From positions 10,552-74,551 of the forward strand of contig CAMDDU010000021.1 of assembly GCA_945892985.1 (NCBI GenBank): 64,000 nt of DNA, written 5' to 3'. Origin of the DNA: CAITSH01 sp945892985. GTDB lineage: Bacteria; Pseudomonadota; Gammaproteobacteria; Burkholderiales; SG8-39. The position numbers and the translations under genes are program-made. Under the pieces are notes generated by a model. The model did no database searches. It was not told where the DNA came from and saw only the letters and a list, made by a program, of their open reading frames with translations. Positions 34,557-42,851 of this stretch are shown piece after piece (positions within the stretch are counted from its first letter, which is position 1; each line of letters starts with the position of its first letter).

Positions 34557-35054
34557 TCATTCGTGCGACTCTGATGAGTCCGTGGCAATGACGTCATTGC
34601 CGAATTTGTCGCCGGCATTGAAAAAATCATCAATCTTGCGTTCTTCGTACTGCACTTCCCACCAATTGCAATCGAGGTCCTGCAGGTAAAAGCCGTAAGC
34701 GCCATGACGCTCACGTACGCTCTGTATCTTGCGCATGCCATATTTTTCCTTGTGCGCGACCGCCGCCGCATGCGCCGCATCCACTTCGGCGCGCGTGGCG
34801 ACATTGAGTCCCCAGTGCGTGAGCACGTGCTGGTTGGGCACGTTCTCGCCGATACAAACGCAGACGATGTACATGCCGGTCTTCAAGCGCACCATCATCG
34901 CCGGCTTGGCGTGGCGGACCACCTCCACGCCAAGAAACTCCTCGTAAAAGCGCCGCGTGTTGGCGAGGTTGCGGCACAACAGCGTGCCGTGCGACAACAG
35001 CATCGGGTTGACAAGGGGCGGTACTTTGCGCCCACTCGCCGCCAAATCACGCAT
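34557..35054 (-). CDS. VOC-superfamily, type I extradiol-like protein (copy 1)
   Basis: 165 residues. The two beta-alpha-beta modules carry the candidate metal ligands: H in LLSHGTLLC, H in LTHWGLNV and E in NWWEVQYEE. This is the 2-His-1-Glu triad of extradiol dioxygenases and glyoxalase relatives. RFYEEFLGVEVVRHAKPAM is nearly the same as in the paralogue at 37352. It probably cleaves or isomerises an aromatic or ring-opened intermediate. The exact reaction is unknown. Confidence 0.8.
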   Translation of the reverse strand: MRDLAASGRKVPPLVNPMLLSHGTLLCRNLANTRRFYEEFLGVEVVRHAKPAMMVRLKTGMYIVCVCIGENVPNQHVLTHWGLNVATRAEVDAAHAAAVAHKEKYGMRKIQSVRERHGAYGFYLQDLDCNWWEVQYEERKIDDFFNAGDKFGNDVIATDSSESHE

Positions 35055-35098
35055 GGCATGTCCTTTTCATTTTTATCCCCAAGATGCCGAAAAGGGCC

Positions 35099-36307
35099 TC
35101 AGGGGGCGATCAGCTTGGCGCCAGGCGCAGCAAACTCACGCGGCCAGACCACCGTCCATTTACCGTTTTGCACTTGCTTGACCTTGTAGAGGTCATTGCC
35201 CTTCATGAAGTTGTTGGTGCCATCCCAGCGCATCTTGCCAATGATGGTGTCAACTTGGCTCTTCTTGATCCAGGCGGCAATCTGCTTGTCATCAAAGCTC
35301 TTGGTTGCGTTGACCGCCGTTTCCATCACCTGCCAGGTCGCATAGGCCACCGCCGCGATCAACTCCACCGACGGATCAGGCAGATTGGCCTTGGCGGCGC
35401 GCTCATGGAAAGCCTTTATGAACTCGGCCGCCACCGCATTGCTGGTGAATGGCGCGTGCTCTTCAAAAACCGTAAGGGCGAGCACACCCTTGCCGTCGGG
35501 CGATTTGGCCATGGGGCCGGGCGCCGGAAATGCGACGAAAGTCTGCGGCGGCAGGTAATCTATTTTCTTCATCGCGTCGAGCAGCAGGTTTCCCTCCAGG
35601 CCCACCCCGCCTATCCACACGAAATCGGGTTTGGCTTCCTTGACACGTGCGGCGATGGCGCCAAAGTCACGGTTGCCGAAATCCCAATCGAGATAAATCG
35701 CTTCGGTGAGACCGCGTTTCTTGAGCGCTTCACGCGCCCCTTGCGAAACGAAATGCACGGAAGGGAACTTGCTGGCCAGCACCGCGACCGTCTTGGGCGG
35801 CTTGCCGCCCGAGGCAACGGCGTCAAGAACGAGATTGGGCCACACGCTGTCAATCTCGTAGGCACCGCCCGATACCGAGAATTGCATTTCGTACTTGGCA
35901 AGGGCCGGCAGGCCGAAGGTGTTATGCAGTAAAACCTTGTTGTAGCGCTGCGCGACACCCATGGCGGAAAGCGTCGCGCCCGTGGCATAAGGACCGGTGA
36001 TGAGATCGACCTTGTCCGAAGTGATCAGCTGCTCATAGAGTGTGCGTGCGAGGTCGGGCTTTGACTGGTCGTCCTTGAGTATCCACTCGACCTGGCGACC
36101 GAGCAGGCCGCCGCGCTTGTTCAGTTGCTCAATGTAAATTTCCCCGGCCAGTTTTTGCATCACCGCGGTGGCGCTCAAGGGGCCGGTCAGTGCAAGCGTA
36201 CTGCCAATGCGGATGGGACCCGACTGGGCCAGAACCACTGGTGCGGCGAGCAGGGCCGGGACGAGCAGCGCCCCGGCAAGGATCAAACCACGACGACTGA
36301 GTTTCAT
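35099..36307 (-). CDS. ABC-transporter substrate-binding protein, Liv type
   Basis: 402 residues. The signal peptide (LILAGALLVPALLAAPVVL) ends at AQSGP, and the mature start IRIGSTLALTGPLSATAV plus LLGRQVEWILKDDQSKPDLA are Peripla_BP_6 signatures. Members bind branched-chain amino acids, aromatic acids or amides. Placed inside a catabolic island, it is likely to bind the aromatic substrate. No permease or ATPase gene is nearby, so it must use a permease encoded elsewhere. Four 12-bp repeats lie upstream. Confidence 0.9.
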   Translation of the reverse strand: MKLSRRGLILAGALLVPALLAAPVVLAQSGPIRIGSTLALTGPLSATAVMQKLAGEIYIEQLNKRGGLLGRQVEWILKDDQSKPDLARTLYEQLITSDKVDLITGPYATGATLSAMGVAQRYNKVLLHNTFGLPALAKYEMQFSVSGGAYEIDSVWPNLVLDAVASGGKPPKTVAVLASKFPSVHFVSQGAREALKKRGLTEAIYLDWDFGNRDFGAIAARVKEAKPDFVWIGGVGLEGNLLLDAMKKIDYLPPQTFVAFPAPGPMAKSPDGKGVLALTVFEEHAPFTSNAVAAEFIKAFHERAAKANLPDPSVELIAAVAYATWQVMETAVNATKSFDDKQIAAWIKKSQVDTIIGKMRWDGTNNFMKGNDLYKVKQVQNGKWTVVWPREFAAPGAKLIAP

Positions 36308-36347
36308 TTTGTTTCCTCCATTGTGTTCGGCTTATTCCTGGTTTTTT

Positions 36348-36395
36348 ATTACGTTTGCTATTACGTTTTTCATTACGTCTGTCATTACGTTTTTG
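36348..36395. repeat. four 12-bp tandem repeats upstream of the Liv-type gene
   Basis: ATTACGTTTGCT, ATTACGTTTTTC, ATTACGTCTGTC, ATTACGTTTTTG. The first six bases ATTACG are invariant. They lie 40 bp upstream of the binding-protein start and could be regulator sites on one helical face, or slippage-generated. Confidence 0.8.
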
Positions 36396-36425
36396 CGTTT
36401 CTTGCCGGCATTTTGTGGCGGATGC

Positions 36426-37352
36426 TCATACCGGCGCCTGAATGAGCACTTCCATCGCACCTATGACCGGCGATTCTATGCGCACACAGTCGCCCGGCGC
36501 GAGCTTTTCCCCGCGCGGCAGGCCGACGCCGGCAGGAGAACCGGTGAACATAAGGTCGCCCGCCTCGATGCGTACGCCGCGACTGACGCCGGCGATCTGC
36601 TCAGCCAAGGAATAAATCATGTTGCGCGTGCTGGTGGACTGTTTTTTCACACCATTGACCGAGAGCGAAAAATGCAGATCCTCGCCGTCGGCAAAAGCCG
36701 CCGGTACGATCGCCGGCCCCACCGGCGAGAGCGTGTCCTGGCATTTGCCCAGAACGAAGCTGAACTTGAAAAAACTGTCCGGCGCAGAAAACAGGTCGCG
36801 CGCGGTGAAGTCTATGCCCAGCGTATAGCCGGCCACGTGTTCGAGCGCGCGCTCGGGGGTGATGTCCTTGCCGCCCTTGCCGAACACCACCACCATCTCG
36901 GCTTCCCAGTCGAGGTTTTTGCAGTCGCGCGGCATGCGTACCGTGGGGCCCGGACCCGACAGCACCGTCGAGGGCGGTTTGAGAAAAAAGAACGGCGCCA
37001 CGCCCGGCACCTTCTTGATCGAGTTCGCATTCATTTCCGCGAGGTGATCGGCGTAATTGGCGCCCACACAGATCACCTTGGGCGGCCGGCGCAACGGCGT
37101 GTCAAGGCGCGCCTTGGCCGCGGACACGGCCATGCGCGCCTTGAGATTGCCCGCGGCAATAGCCTTGGCGACGCGCTTTAGCCGCGGCAGCGCAACGCGC
37201 CAGTCGGAGAATAACGCCTCGAGTTCCCCCTCCAAGCCGTCAACGCCGGCAGCGCGCGCGGCGGCCGCGACCGGCCAATAATGGCCGCGGCCGTCAACGC
37301 GCATCGCCGCGACGCGCCGGCCGGATACCAGCATGGAGGCGAGTACGAACAC
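36426..37352 (-). CDS. fumarylacetoacetate hydrolase family protein (copy 2)
   Basis: 308 residues from a GTG that overlaps the VOC stop as TAGTG; an ATG 6 codons later is an alternative. CVGANYADHLAEMNAN, LDWEAEMVVVFGKGG and LMFTGSPAGVGLPRG are the FAH landmarks. It is paralogous to the gene at 33586, but with an N-terminal domain of different sequence, which may change substrate. It lies in the same transcription unit as the VOC gene. Confidence 0.9.
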   Translation of the reverse strand: MFVLASMLVSGRRVAAMRVDGRGHYWPVAAAARAAGVDGLEGELEALFSDWRVALPRLKRVAKAIAAGNLKARMAVSAAKARLDTPLRRPPKVICVGANYADHLAEMNANSIKKVPGVAPFFFLKPPSTVLSGPGPTVRMPRDCKNLDWEAEMVVVFGKGGKDITPERALEHVAGYTLGIDFTARDLFSAPDSFFKFSFVLGKCQDTLSPVGPAIVPAAFADGEDLHFSLSVNGVKKQSTSTRNMIYSLAEQIAGVSRGVRIEAGDLMFTGSPAGVGLPRGEKLAPGDCVRIESPVIGAMEVLIQAPV

Positions 37353-37882
37353 TAGCCGCTCGTCTTGATTTCGAGTTCTTTCAAGCTGCGCACGTCGACG
37401 CCGTCATCCATCGAGAACCGATCGCCGAAGTCATACATGTCGTCGTGCTGGTAACCGTCGTAGTACTGGATTTCCCACCAGTTATGGTCGCAATCCTCAA
37501 GGTAGAACGAATACACACCGTGCATGTTTTGCACCGGCAGCACCTGGCGGATGCCGTATTTTTCTTTCATTTCATTGGCGGCCTTGTGCGCGGCGTCCAC
37601 TTCCTCCTTGCTGCGCACATCCACGCCCCAGTGGTTGAGCACGTTGGTCGGGTGCACCGCCTCGCCCACTTCGACGCACACCACATGAAATTTCAGGCCG
37701 CAACGAATCACCATGGCGGGCTTGGCGTGGCGCACGCACTCGAGGCCGAGAAATTCCTCGTAGAATTTGCGCGACTGCTTGAGGCTGTAGCACTCGAGCG
37801 TGCCGTGCGACATCACATAGGGCTTGACCACCGAGCCCTGGTTTTCAACCGCGACCTTGCCGTCTCCTGGAATCATGTTCAC
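37352..37882 (-). CDS. VOC-superfamily, type I extradiol-like protein (copy 2)
   Basis: 176 residues. Metal-ligand candidates as in copy 1: H in VMSHGTLECYSL, H in LNHWGVDVRS and E in NWWEIQYYDG. KFYEEFLGLECVRHAKPAM is almost the same as in copy 1. An extended N-terminus and acidic C-terminal tail differ. The GTG start of the hydrolase overlaps its stop, a strongly coupled pair. It is likely a ring-cleavage or ring-product step. Confidence 0.8.
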   Translation of the reverse strand: MNMIPGDGKVAVENQGSVVKPYVMSHGTLECYSLKQSRKFYEEFLGLECVRHAKPAMVIRCGLKFHVVCVEVGEAVHPTNVLNHWGVDVRSKEEVDAAHKAANEMKEKYGIRQVLPVQNMHGVYSFYLEDCDHNWWEIQYYDGYQHDDMYDFGDRFSMDDGVDVRSLKELEIKTSG

Positions 37883-37954
37883 TCCTCCTTATTGGTTGAA
37901 TCCGGACGCCACCGCCCGTGACCCATGGTTTGCGGCGACTGACACCGCCAGAAT

Positions 37955-38992
37955 TTATACGGCTGTGCGTTCCTTTTCGGTCAAAAACGAGTCGGCGTAA
38001 AACTCGCCTTCCGGCAGCCCGCACTTTGCGACAAAACCGGCATGCGCGGCATCAACCATCACCGGCGCGCCGCAGGCATAGACCTGGTGGCCCGACAAGT
38101 CGGGAAAGTCGTCCATCACGGCCTGGTGCACCAGCCCGCTGCGCCCGCCCCATGCGTCCGCCGCGGCAGGCTCGGACAACACCGGCACAAACTCGAAACC
38201 AGCTTGCTCATCCGCCCATTTTTGCGGCAGGTCCAGCATGTAGAGATCGCGCTTGGCGCGGCAGCCCCAGTACAGGCGCATCGGCCGCTTGATGCTGCGG
38301 CGAATCGCGTATTCGATCATGGCTTTTATCGGTGCGAAACCGGTGCCGCTGGCGACCATCACGATGGGCTTGGCGCTGTCTTCGCGCAAGTAGAACGAGC
38401 CGAGCGGACCCTCGAAGCGCATGACATCGCGCTCCTTCACTTCACCGCCGAACAGTTTGTCGGTGAAATGGCCGCCGGGTAGATGACGGATGTGCAGTTC
38501 GACATGCGACACGCCCTCCGGTTGCGGCGTGCAGGCGATGGAGTAGCTGCGGCGCTTGCCGTCCTTGAGCAGCAGGTCAACATACTGCCCGGCGAGGAAC
38601 ATCATATTCTCATTCATCGGCAGGCGCAGGTCGAGGATGGTGACGTCTTCGGCCGGGCGCGTGATGCTGACGACACGGCAGGGCACCCTGCCGACGGTGA
38701 TGCCGGCGAGGCCGTCGATTTCCGTCCGCTCGATCACCAGATCCGATTGAGCCGTGGCCTGGCACAGCAGCGCGCAGCCTTTGGCTTTTTCGGCGTCGGG
38801 CAGGTAGCGCTCGTGCACAAAGCCTAGATCAACGCTGCCCTCAAGTACCGTACCGATGCAGGTGCGGCAAACGCCGCTGCGGCAGCTATAGGGCATAGCG
38901 AGGCCGGCCGCCAGCCCCGCCTCGAGGATTTTCTGCCCCGGCTCAACGGTAAAACTATGGCCGCTCGGCTGGAGCCTTACCTGAAACGCCAT
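37955..38992 (-). CDS. oxygenase reductase with plant-type ferredoxin and FNR domains
   Basis: 345 residues. The N-terminal [2Fe-2S] domain has PYSCRSGVCRTCIG and the fourth cysteine in ALLCQA. The central FAD-binding R-x-Y-S is RRSYSIACTP. The NAD domain has VMVASGTGFAPIKAMI and YACGAPVMVDAA. This layout is that of class IB reductases such as those of ring-hydroxylating oxygenases. It is the obvious electron donor for the Rieske oxygenase at 42350-44114. It may also serve the flavin-linked steps. Confidence 0.88.
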   Translation of the reverse strand: MAFQVRLQPSGHSFTVEPGQKILEAGLAAGLAMPYSCRSGVCRTCIGTVLEGSVDLGFVHERYLPDAEKAKGCALLCQATAQSDLVIERTEIDGLAGITVGRVPCRVVSITRPAEDVTILDLRLPMNENMMFLAGQYVDLLLKDGKRRSYSIACTPQPEGVSHVELHIRHLPGGHFTDKLFGGEVKERDVMRFEGPLGSFYLREDSAKPIVMVASGTGFAPIKAMIEYAIRRSIKRPMRLYWGCRAKRDLYMLDLPQKWADEQAGFEFVPVLSEPAAADAWGGRSGLVHQAVMDDFPDLSGHQVYACGAPVMVDAAHAGFVAKCGLPEGEFYADSFLTEKERTAV

Positions 38993-39162
38993 GACATCTC
39001 CTCACTTGCGCCCGGTAATCCCAGCGCGCCCAGGGTTCCTAGGGTTTCGGCAATTTCACCGCGCCCGCCAAACCAGGATACGCTGGGCGCGCGCTCATTT
39101 CCACCCCGGAACATGCTACGCGACAGCCCCGGTTGGCGAAAGCCGTTCCACACTGACAAGGG

Positions 39163-40143
39163 CTATTTTTTCAGCTTGAACAGATCGATCGCGTTTTGTC
39201 GCCCGATTTTTATGCGGTCTGCCTCGCTGATACTAGCGTTGTCAAACCAGATCGCCGCGTGATCGATGTTCTCGAACGGCCAGTCGGTGGAAAACAAAAT
39301 GCGGTCGGAACCGATTTCCATCATCGCATCGACCAGCGTCTGCGTGCGGAAATTGCCCGATGTCGTCAGCCAGAAATTTTCCTGGAAGTACTTGGCGATC
39401 TTGTGCTTGGCCTGGTGCTTGGCCTTCTCGTTGGTCCAGGCGTTGCGATGATCGATGCGCCACATGCTGAAGGGCAGGCCCTCGCCCATGTGGCCGAGGA
39501 TTATCTTGATGCCAGGGTGCTTGTCGAAGAGGCCGGAGCCGATGAGACGCAGCGCGTGCACCGCGGTTTCCTGGCCAAAAGCCCAGGTCGGCCCCATCAG
39601 CCAAGGATGGCCCGCGTAGATTTGCGACATGGACGGCAGCGGATTTCTCGGGTGCAGGTAAAACGGCGCGTCGAGGCGTTCAACCGCCGCCCAGAACGGC
39701 AGGTATTGCGGCGCGTCAAGATACACGGCGGTGTTGACGTCGCCCACCTGAGAAAAACCGTTCACCAGCGCGCCCTTGAAACCCAAATCCTTCATGCAAC
39801 GCTCGAGTTCGCGCGTCGCCATGTCCGCGTCCTGCATAGGCAGCGCGGCGAAGCCCTGGAAACGATCCGGGCGCTTGGCCACCTGCTCGGCAAGAAAATC
39901 GTTGGCGCGGCGCGCGATTTCATTGGCGCGCTTGGGGTCGGGAATGGCCTGGACGGCCGGCGCGTTGAGCGACAGGATCATCATCTCCATGCCGTGCTCA
40001 TCCATCTGGCGCAGGCGCTTGTCCTGGATATCCATCAGGCGGTCGCGCAGTTCCGGCCAGACGCCGTCGGGCAAAAAGCCGTTGGAGTCCTGCAGCGTGT
40101 CGTCAATGGCGAAGTGTTCCTCAAGTCCGATTTTTCCAAGCAT
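39163..40143 (-). CDS. amidohydrolase-family aromatic acid decarboxylase (gamma-resorcylate decarboxylase-like)
   Basis: 326 residues from ATG 40143 with GGAGG upstream; an earlier start gives a non-native tail. The opening GKIGLEEHFAIDDTLQDS, the metal-binding E/H near the N-terminus, PFYLHPRNPLPSM, ILGHMGEGLPF and FSTDWPFENIDHA match 2,6-dihydroxybenzoate (gamma-resorcylate) and salicylate-type decarboxylases, which work without cofactor but with a metal. The enzyme would remove CO2 from a hydroxybenzoate, giving a phenol or resorcinol. The precise substrate is unproven. Confidence 0.88.
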   Translation of the reverse strand: MLGKIGLEEHFAIDDTLQDSNGFLPDGVWPELRDRLMDIQDKRLRQMDEHGMEMMILSLNAPAVQAIPDPKRANEIARRANDFLAEQVAKRPDRFQGFAALPMQDADMATRELERCMKDLGFKGALVNGFSQVGDVNTAVYLDAPQYLPFWAAVERLDAPFYLHPRNPLPSMSQIYAGHPWLMGPTWAFGQETAVHALRLIGSGLFDKHPGIKIILGHMGEGLPFSMWRIDHRNAWTNEKAKHQAKHKIAKYFQENFWLTTSGNFRTQTLVDAMMEIGSDRILFSTDWPFENIDHAAIWFDNASISEADRIKIGRQNAIDLFKLKK

Positions 40144-40258
40144 TGCATTTCCTCCATTGTCACCGGCAACAGACCGGCGCATTTTTCGATATGACAAAGC
40201 GAAGCTCGCGCCCCGCCTTATTTTTATACGTTAGCTTGCATTTTTGATCAGATTTCAA

Positions 40259-40825
40259 TCATGCCGACGGAATTGTTTCGATTGCGGCGATGGCATGTCC
40301 CACTGCTGTTTTTGCGCTGCTTTTACGCCGCGTCGGAATTCTCGGCCCCAGTGAGATCACGTTGTTGTACACCTTGGCCAGCAAGGCCTTGAGCAACACC
40401 ACTTCATCTTCACTCATCCCTGAAAGCGCGATGCGCTCATAAAGCGACGCGACCGGAATGATGTGGTTGGCCAATTCGCGCCCTTCATCGGTGAGATGAA
40501 GTCGGACGGAGCGCGCATCGTCATCCGAACGCCCGCGAGCGAGCAGTCCGCCATCGAACAATGAGGAAACCATGCGCGACAAGGTCGACACTTCTATGCT
40601 GGTGTGCGCGGCAAGCTCGGTGATGCTTTGCGGAGCCTGGTGCGACAAACAAGCCAGCACCCGCCATTGATGCAAAGACAAGCCAAATCGCCGGATGTCC
40701 TCGCTGAAGGCGGCGCCAATACGCACCCCCGCCCGATTAAGCAGATACGGCAGGGTCGACTCCAAGTCGAAGTCGGTAGCTTCTGCTGCCTCAATGGGTT
40801 CCGGCAAGAGGGACGTGGCGCTCAT
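40259..40825 (-). CDS. MarR-family transcriptional regulator
   Basis: 188 residues from ATG 40825; earlier starts in the frame are poor. The winged helix region is LSLHQWRVLACLSHQ and SITELAAHTSIEVSTLSRMV, with GLLARGRSDDDARSVRLHLT as the wing. MarR proteins repress nearby catabolic genes and release DNA on binding an aromatic ligand. A palindrome at 40997-41021 lies in the divergent interval. The gene likely controls the monooxygenase (plus strand) and the decarboxylase set (minus strand). Confidence 0.88.
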   Translation of the reverse strand: MSATSLLPEPIEAAEATDFDLESTLPYLLNRAGVRIGAAFSEDIRRFGLSLHQWRVLACLSHQAPQSITELAAHTSIEVSTLSRMVSSLFDGGLLARGRSDDDARSVRLHLTDEGRELANHIIPVASLYERIALSGMSEDEVVLLKALLAKVYNNVISLGPRIPTRRKSSAKTAVGHAIAAIETIPSA

Positions 40826-40996
40826 GGACAAAGCTCTGCTTAGTTTTCGCGTTTGCGATTCTAACGATAATCTCCTTGCAGATACAAACAATTTAAAGTC
40901 GAGAACATACACAAGCGCACTAAGGCTTTAATTTAAATAATTTTTTTATATGCGTCATTGTGCGGCGCATCAAATACTTGTAAATAGTTGTTTGCA

Positions 40997-41021
40997 CATT
41001 CAAACATTATCTGTTTGAATG
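40997..41021. promoter_or_regulatory. candidate MarR operator
   Basis: Perfect 9-bp arms CATTCAAAC and GTTTGAATG separated by 7 bp, in the MarR/monooxygenase divergent region. Arm length and spacing suit a MarR dimer. Confidence 0.6.
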
Positions 41022-41084
41022 CTTTGCACTCGGCAGCACGTGACCGGGTAGCATCCAATGAGAACCACTCCTGAGGAGGAGAGC

Positions 41085-42314
41085 ATGAACTCAGCCATAG
41101 ACATGGCCCGCGGGGGCCTGCCCGCCGCGAACCGCGTTCCCTTTGACGAGTTGCGCCGGCGCGCTCAATCGCTCGCGCCGATTTTGCGTGCGCGTGCGGA
41201 GGACACCGAACGCAACCGACGCGTGCCGCGCGAAACCATAGACGCCGTGCGCGAAGCAGGCTTGTTCAATCTAATGAAACCGGCGCGCTTCGGCGGCTTT
41301 GAGTACGGTTTTAGCGAACTGGTTGAAATCAATTTCGAGCTCGCCCGCGGTTGTGGCAGCTCAGCCTGGTGCGTATCACTGGGCATCGTCCATCAGTGGC
41401 TGCTCGCATTATTCCCGATCGAGGCGCAAGAAGACGTGTGGGCCAATCCGGATGCCATCTTGTCAGGCTCGTATGCCCCCGCGGGCAAGACCCGCGCCGC
41501 GGAAGGCGGCTACATGATCAGCGGCAAATGGTCCTTCACCAGCAATTGCGACAACACCGAGTGGTACCTGCTTGGCGTCACCTTCCCGCAGGAAAAAGAG
41601 GGGGTGCGCGCCGACGCCGGCTTCGTGATCGTACCGCGCGAACAAACAAGCATAGAAGATGACTGGCATACCGTCGGACTCGCCGGCACCGGCAGCAAAT
41701 CGGTGATCATCATGGATGAGGTGTTCGTTCCGGCGCACCGCAGGATCACTTTCGCGCAGGCCTCGTCGAACAATCCACCCGGTGCGCAGTTCAACACCAA
41801 CCCGCTTTACAAGATTCCCCTGCTCGCCGGCCTGCCGGTTTGCATCTGCACCCCCGCTTTGGGCATGGTGCAGGGCGCACTGGACGATTTTGTCGACTGG
41901 ATAGGCACCAAGACAACCCGTGGCGCGGTCGCCGGAGGCGGTTCGCGCATGGCCGAGTTTCCGCAGGTGCAGTCGCGCATCGCCGAAGCAGCGGCAGCAA
42001 TCGATGCGGCAAAATTGCTGTTGCTGCGCGACACCCGCGACGTCGAACAGGACGCCGCTAACGGCACCCCCATCACGATCGAGAAGCGCATCAGGAACCG
42101 CCGTGACCAGGCCTATGCCGTGAAACTCTCGACACAGGGAGCGACAGCCCTGTTCGAGGCGGTCGGCGGAGCCGGCCTGCAACTTTCAAATTCGGTACAG
42201 CGCGCATGGCGCGACGTGCATGCCTCCGGGCGGCACATCAGCCTTAACTGGGATGCCGTCAGCAGCATGTACGGCCAGCACTGCCTGGGACTGGAACCAC
42301 GCGGGCAGTACTAA
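41085..42314 (+). CDS. group D flavin-dependent monooxygenase/acyl-CoA dehydrogenase-fold protein
   Basis: 409 residues from ATG 41085, preceded by GAGGAG; an ATG 9 codons earlier lies upstream of this site. The all-helical N-terminal domain, the segment GCGSSAWCVSLGIVHQWLL and GYMISGKWSFTSNCDNTEWY with a C-terminal RAWRDVHASGRHISLNWD are the pattern of HsaA and C2-type two-component phenol hydroxylases (acyl-CoA dehydrogenase fold). They use FMNH2/FADH2 from a separate reductase. No dedicated reductase is seen next to it. Phenol-type ring hydroxylation is inferred. Confidence 0.82.
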   Translation: MNSAIDMARGGLPAANRVPFDELRRRAQSLAPILRARAEDTERNRRVPRETIDAVREAGLFNLMKPARFGGFEYGFSELVEINFELARGCGSSAWCVSLGIVHQWLLALFPIEAQEDVWANPDAILSGSYAPAGKTRAAEGGYMISGKWSFTSNCDNTEWYLLGVTFPQEKEGVRADAGFVIVPREQTSIEDDWHTVGLAGTGSKSVIIMDEVFVPAHRRITFAQASSNNPPGAQFNTNPLYKIPLLAGLPVCICTPALGMVQGALDDFVDWIGTKTTRGAVAGGGSRMAEFPQVQSRIAEAAAAIDAAKLLLLRDTRDVEQDAANGTPITIEKRIRNRRDQAYAVKLSTQGATALFEAVGGAGLQLSNSVQRAWRDVHASGRHISLNWDAVSSMYGQHCLGLEPRGQY

Positions 42315-42349
42315 ACCCCGGGGGACTCTGGGACAATCAGATCGGACAA

Positions 42350-42850
42350 TCAGATCGGATAAATGATCGAGTTAGGAATCAGTTCGCTGTCGAACACGCA
42401 CAGCTTGCTGGCATAAAGCAATCGGCCGTCGACGCGGGCCAGGCGGTCGATGTAGCGCCCGGCGTTGAACACCTCCGAGGGTTGGTTCTTCTTAGTGCGA
42501 ATGACCAGATAATTCGCCTCAGCCAGTACCAGCCCCGCCTCCTCTCCCGTCACGCGCACGCCAGACACGATATGGCGCTGGTAGTAAGGTTGGTGGAACA
42601 GCGTCTCTGAAATACCAAAGACCCGATCTCGCAGCATGCCTTTACTCTCAAAAGAAAGTGTCGCCAGCAGCAGGCCACGGTCATGATTTTCGCGCGGAAT
42701 GAGCTTGTAGACGCATTCTGCGGTAAAAAAATCCGGCCAGTCCTTGAAATCACCGTGATCGAGGCAGGCGGCGTAGCGCGCGTACAGGTCATGCACTTCC
42801 AGGGCCAAAGCCACATCAGGCATCAGCTTGATCGGCTTATTTTCGCCCAT
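42350..42850 (-). CDS. ring-hydroxylating dioxygenase beta (small) subunit
   Basis: 166 residues of the SnoaL-like beta-subunit fold: DLYARYAACLDHGDFKDWPD near the N-terminus, then RENHDRGLLLATLSF and VFNAGRYIDRLARVDGRLLY. It is structural and helps form the alpha3beta3 oxygenase. It follows the alpha gene by 1 bp. Most similar in style to the salicylate/anthranilate group. Confidence 0.88.
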   Translation of the reverse strand: MGENKPIKLMPDVALALEVHDLYARYAACLDHGDFKDWPDFFTAECVYKLIPRENHDRGLLLATLSFESKGMLRDRVFGISETLFHQPYYQRHIVSGVRVTGEEAGLVLAEANYLVIRTKKNQPSEVFNAGRYIDRLARVDGRLLYASKLCVFDSELIPNSIIYPI

Positions 42851-42851
42851 G

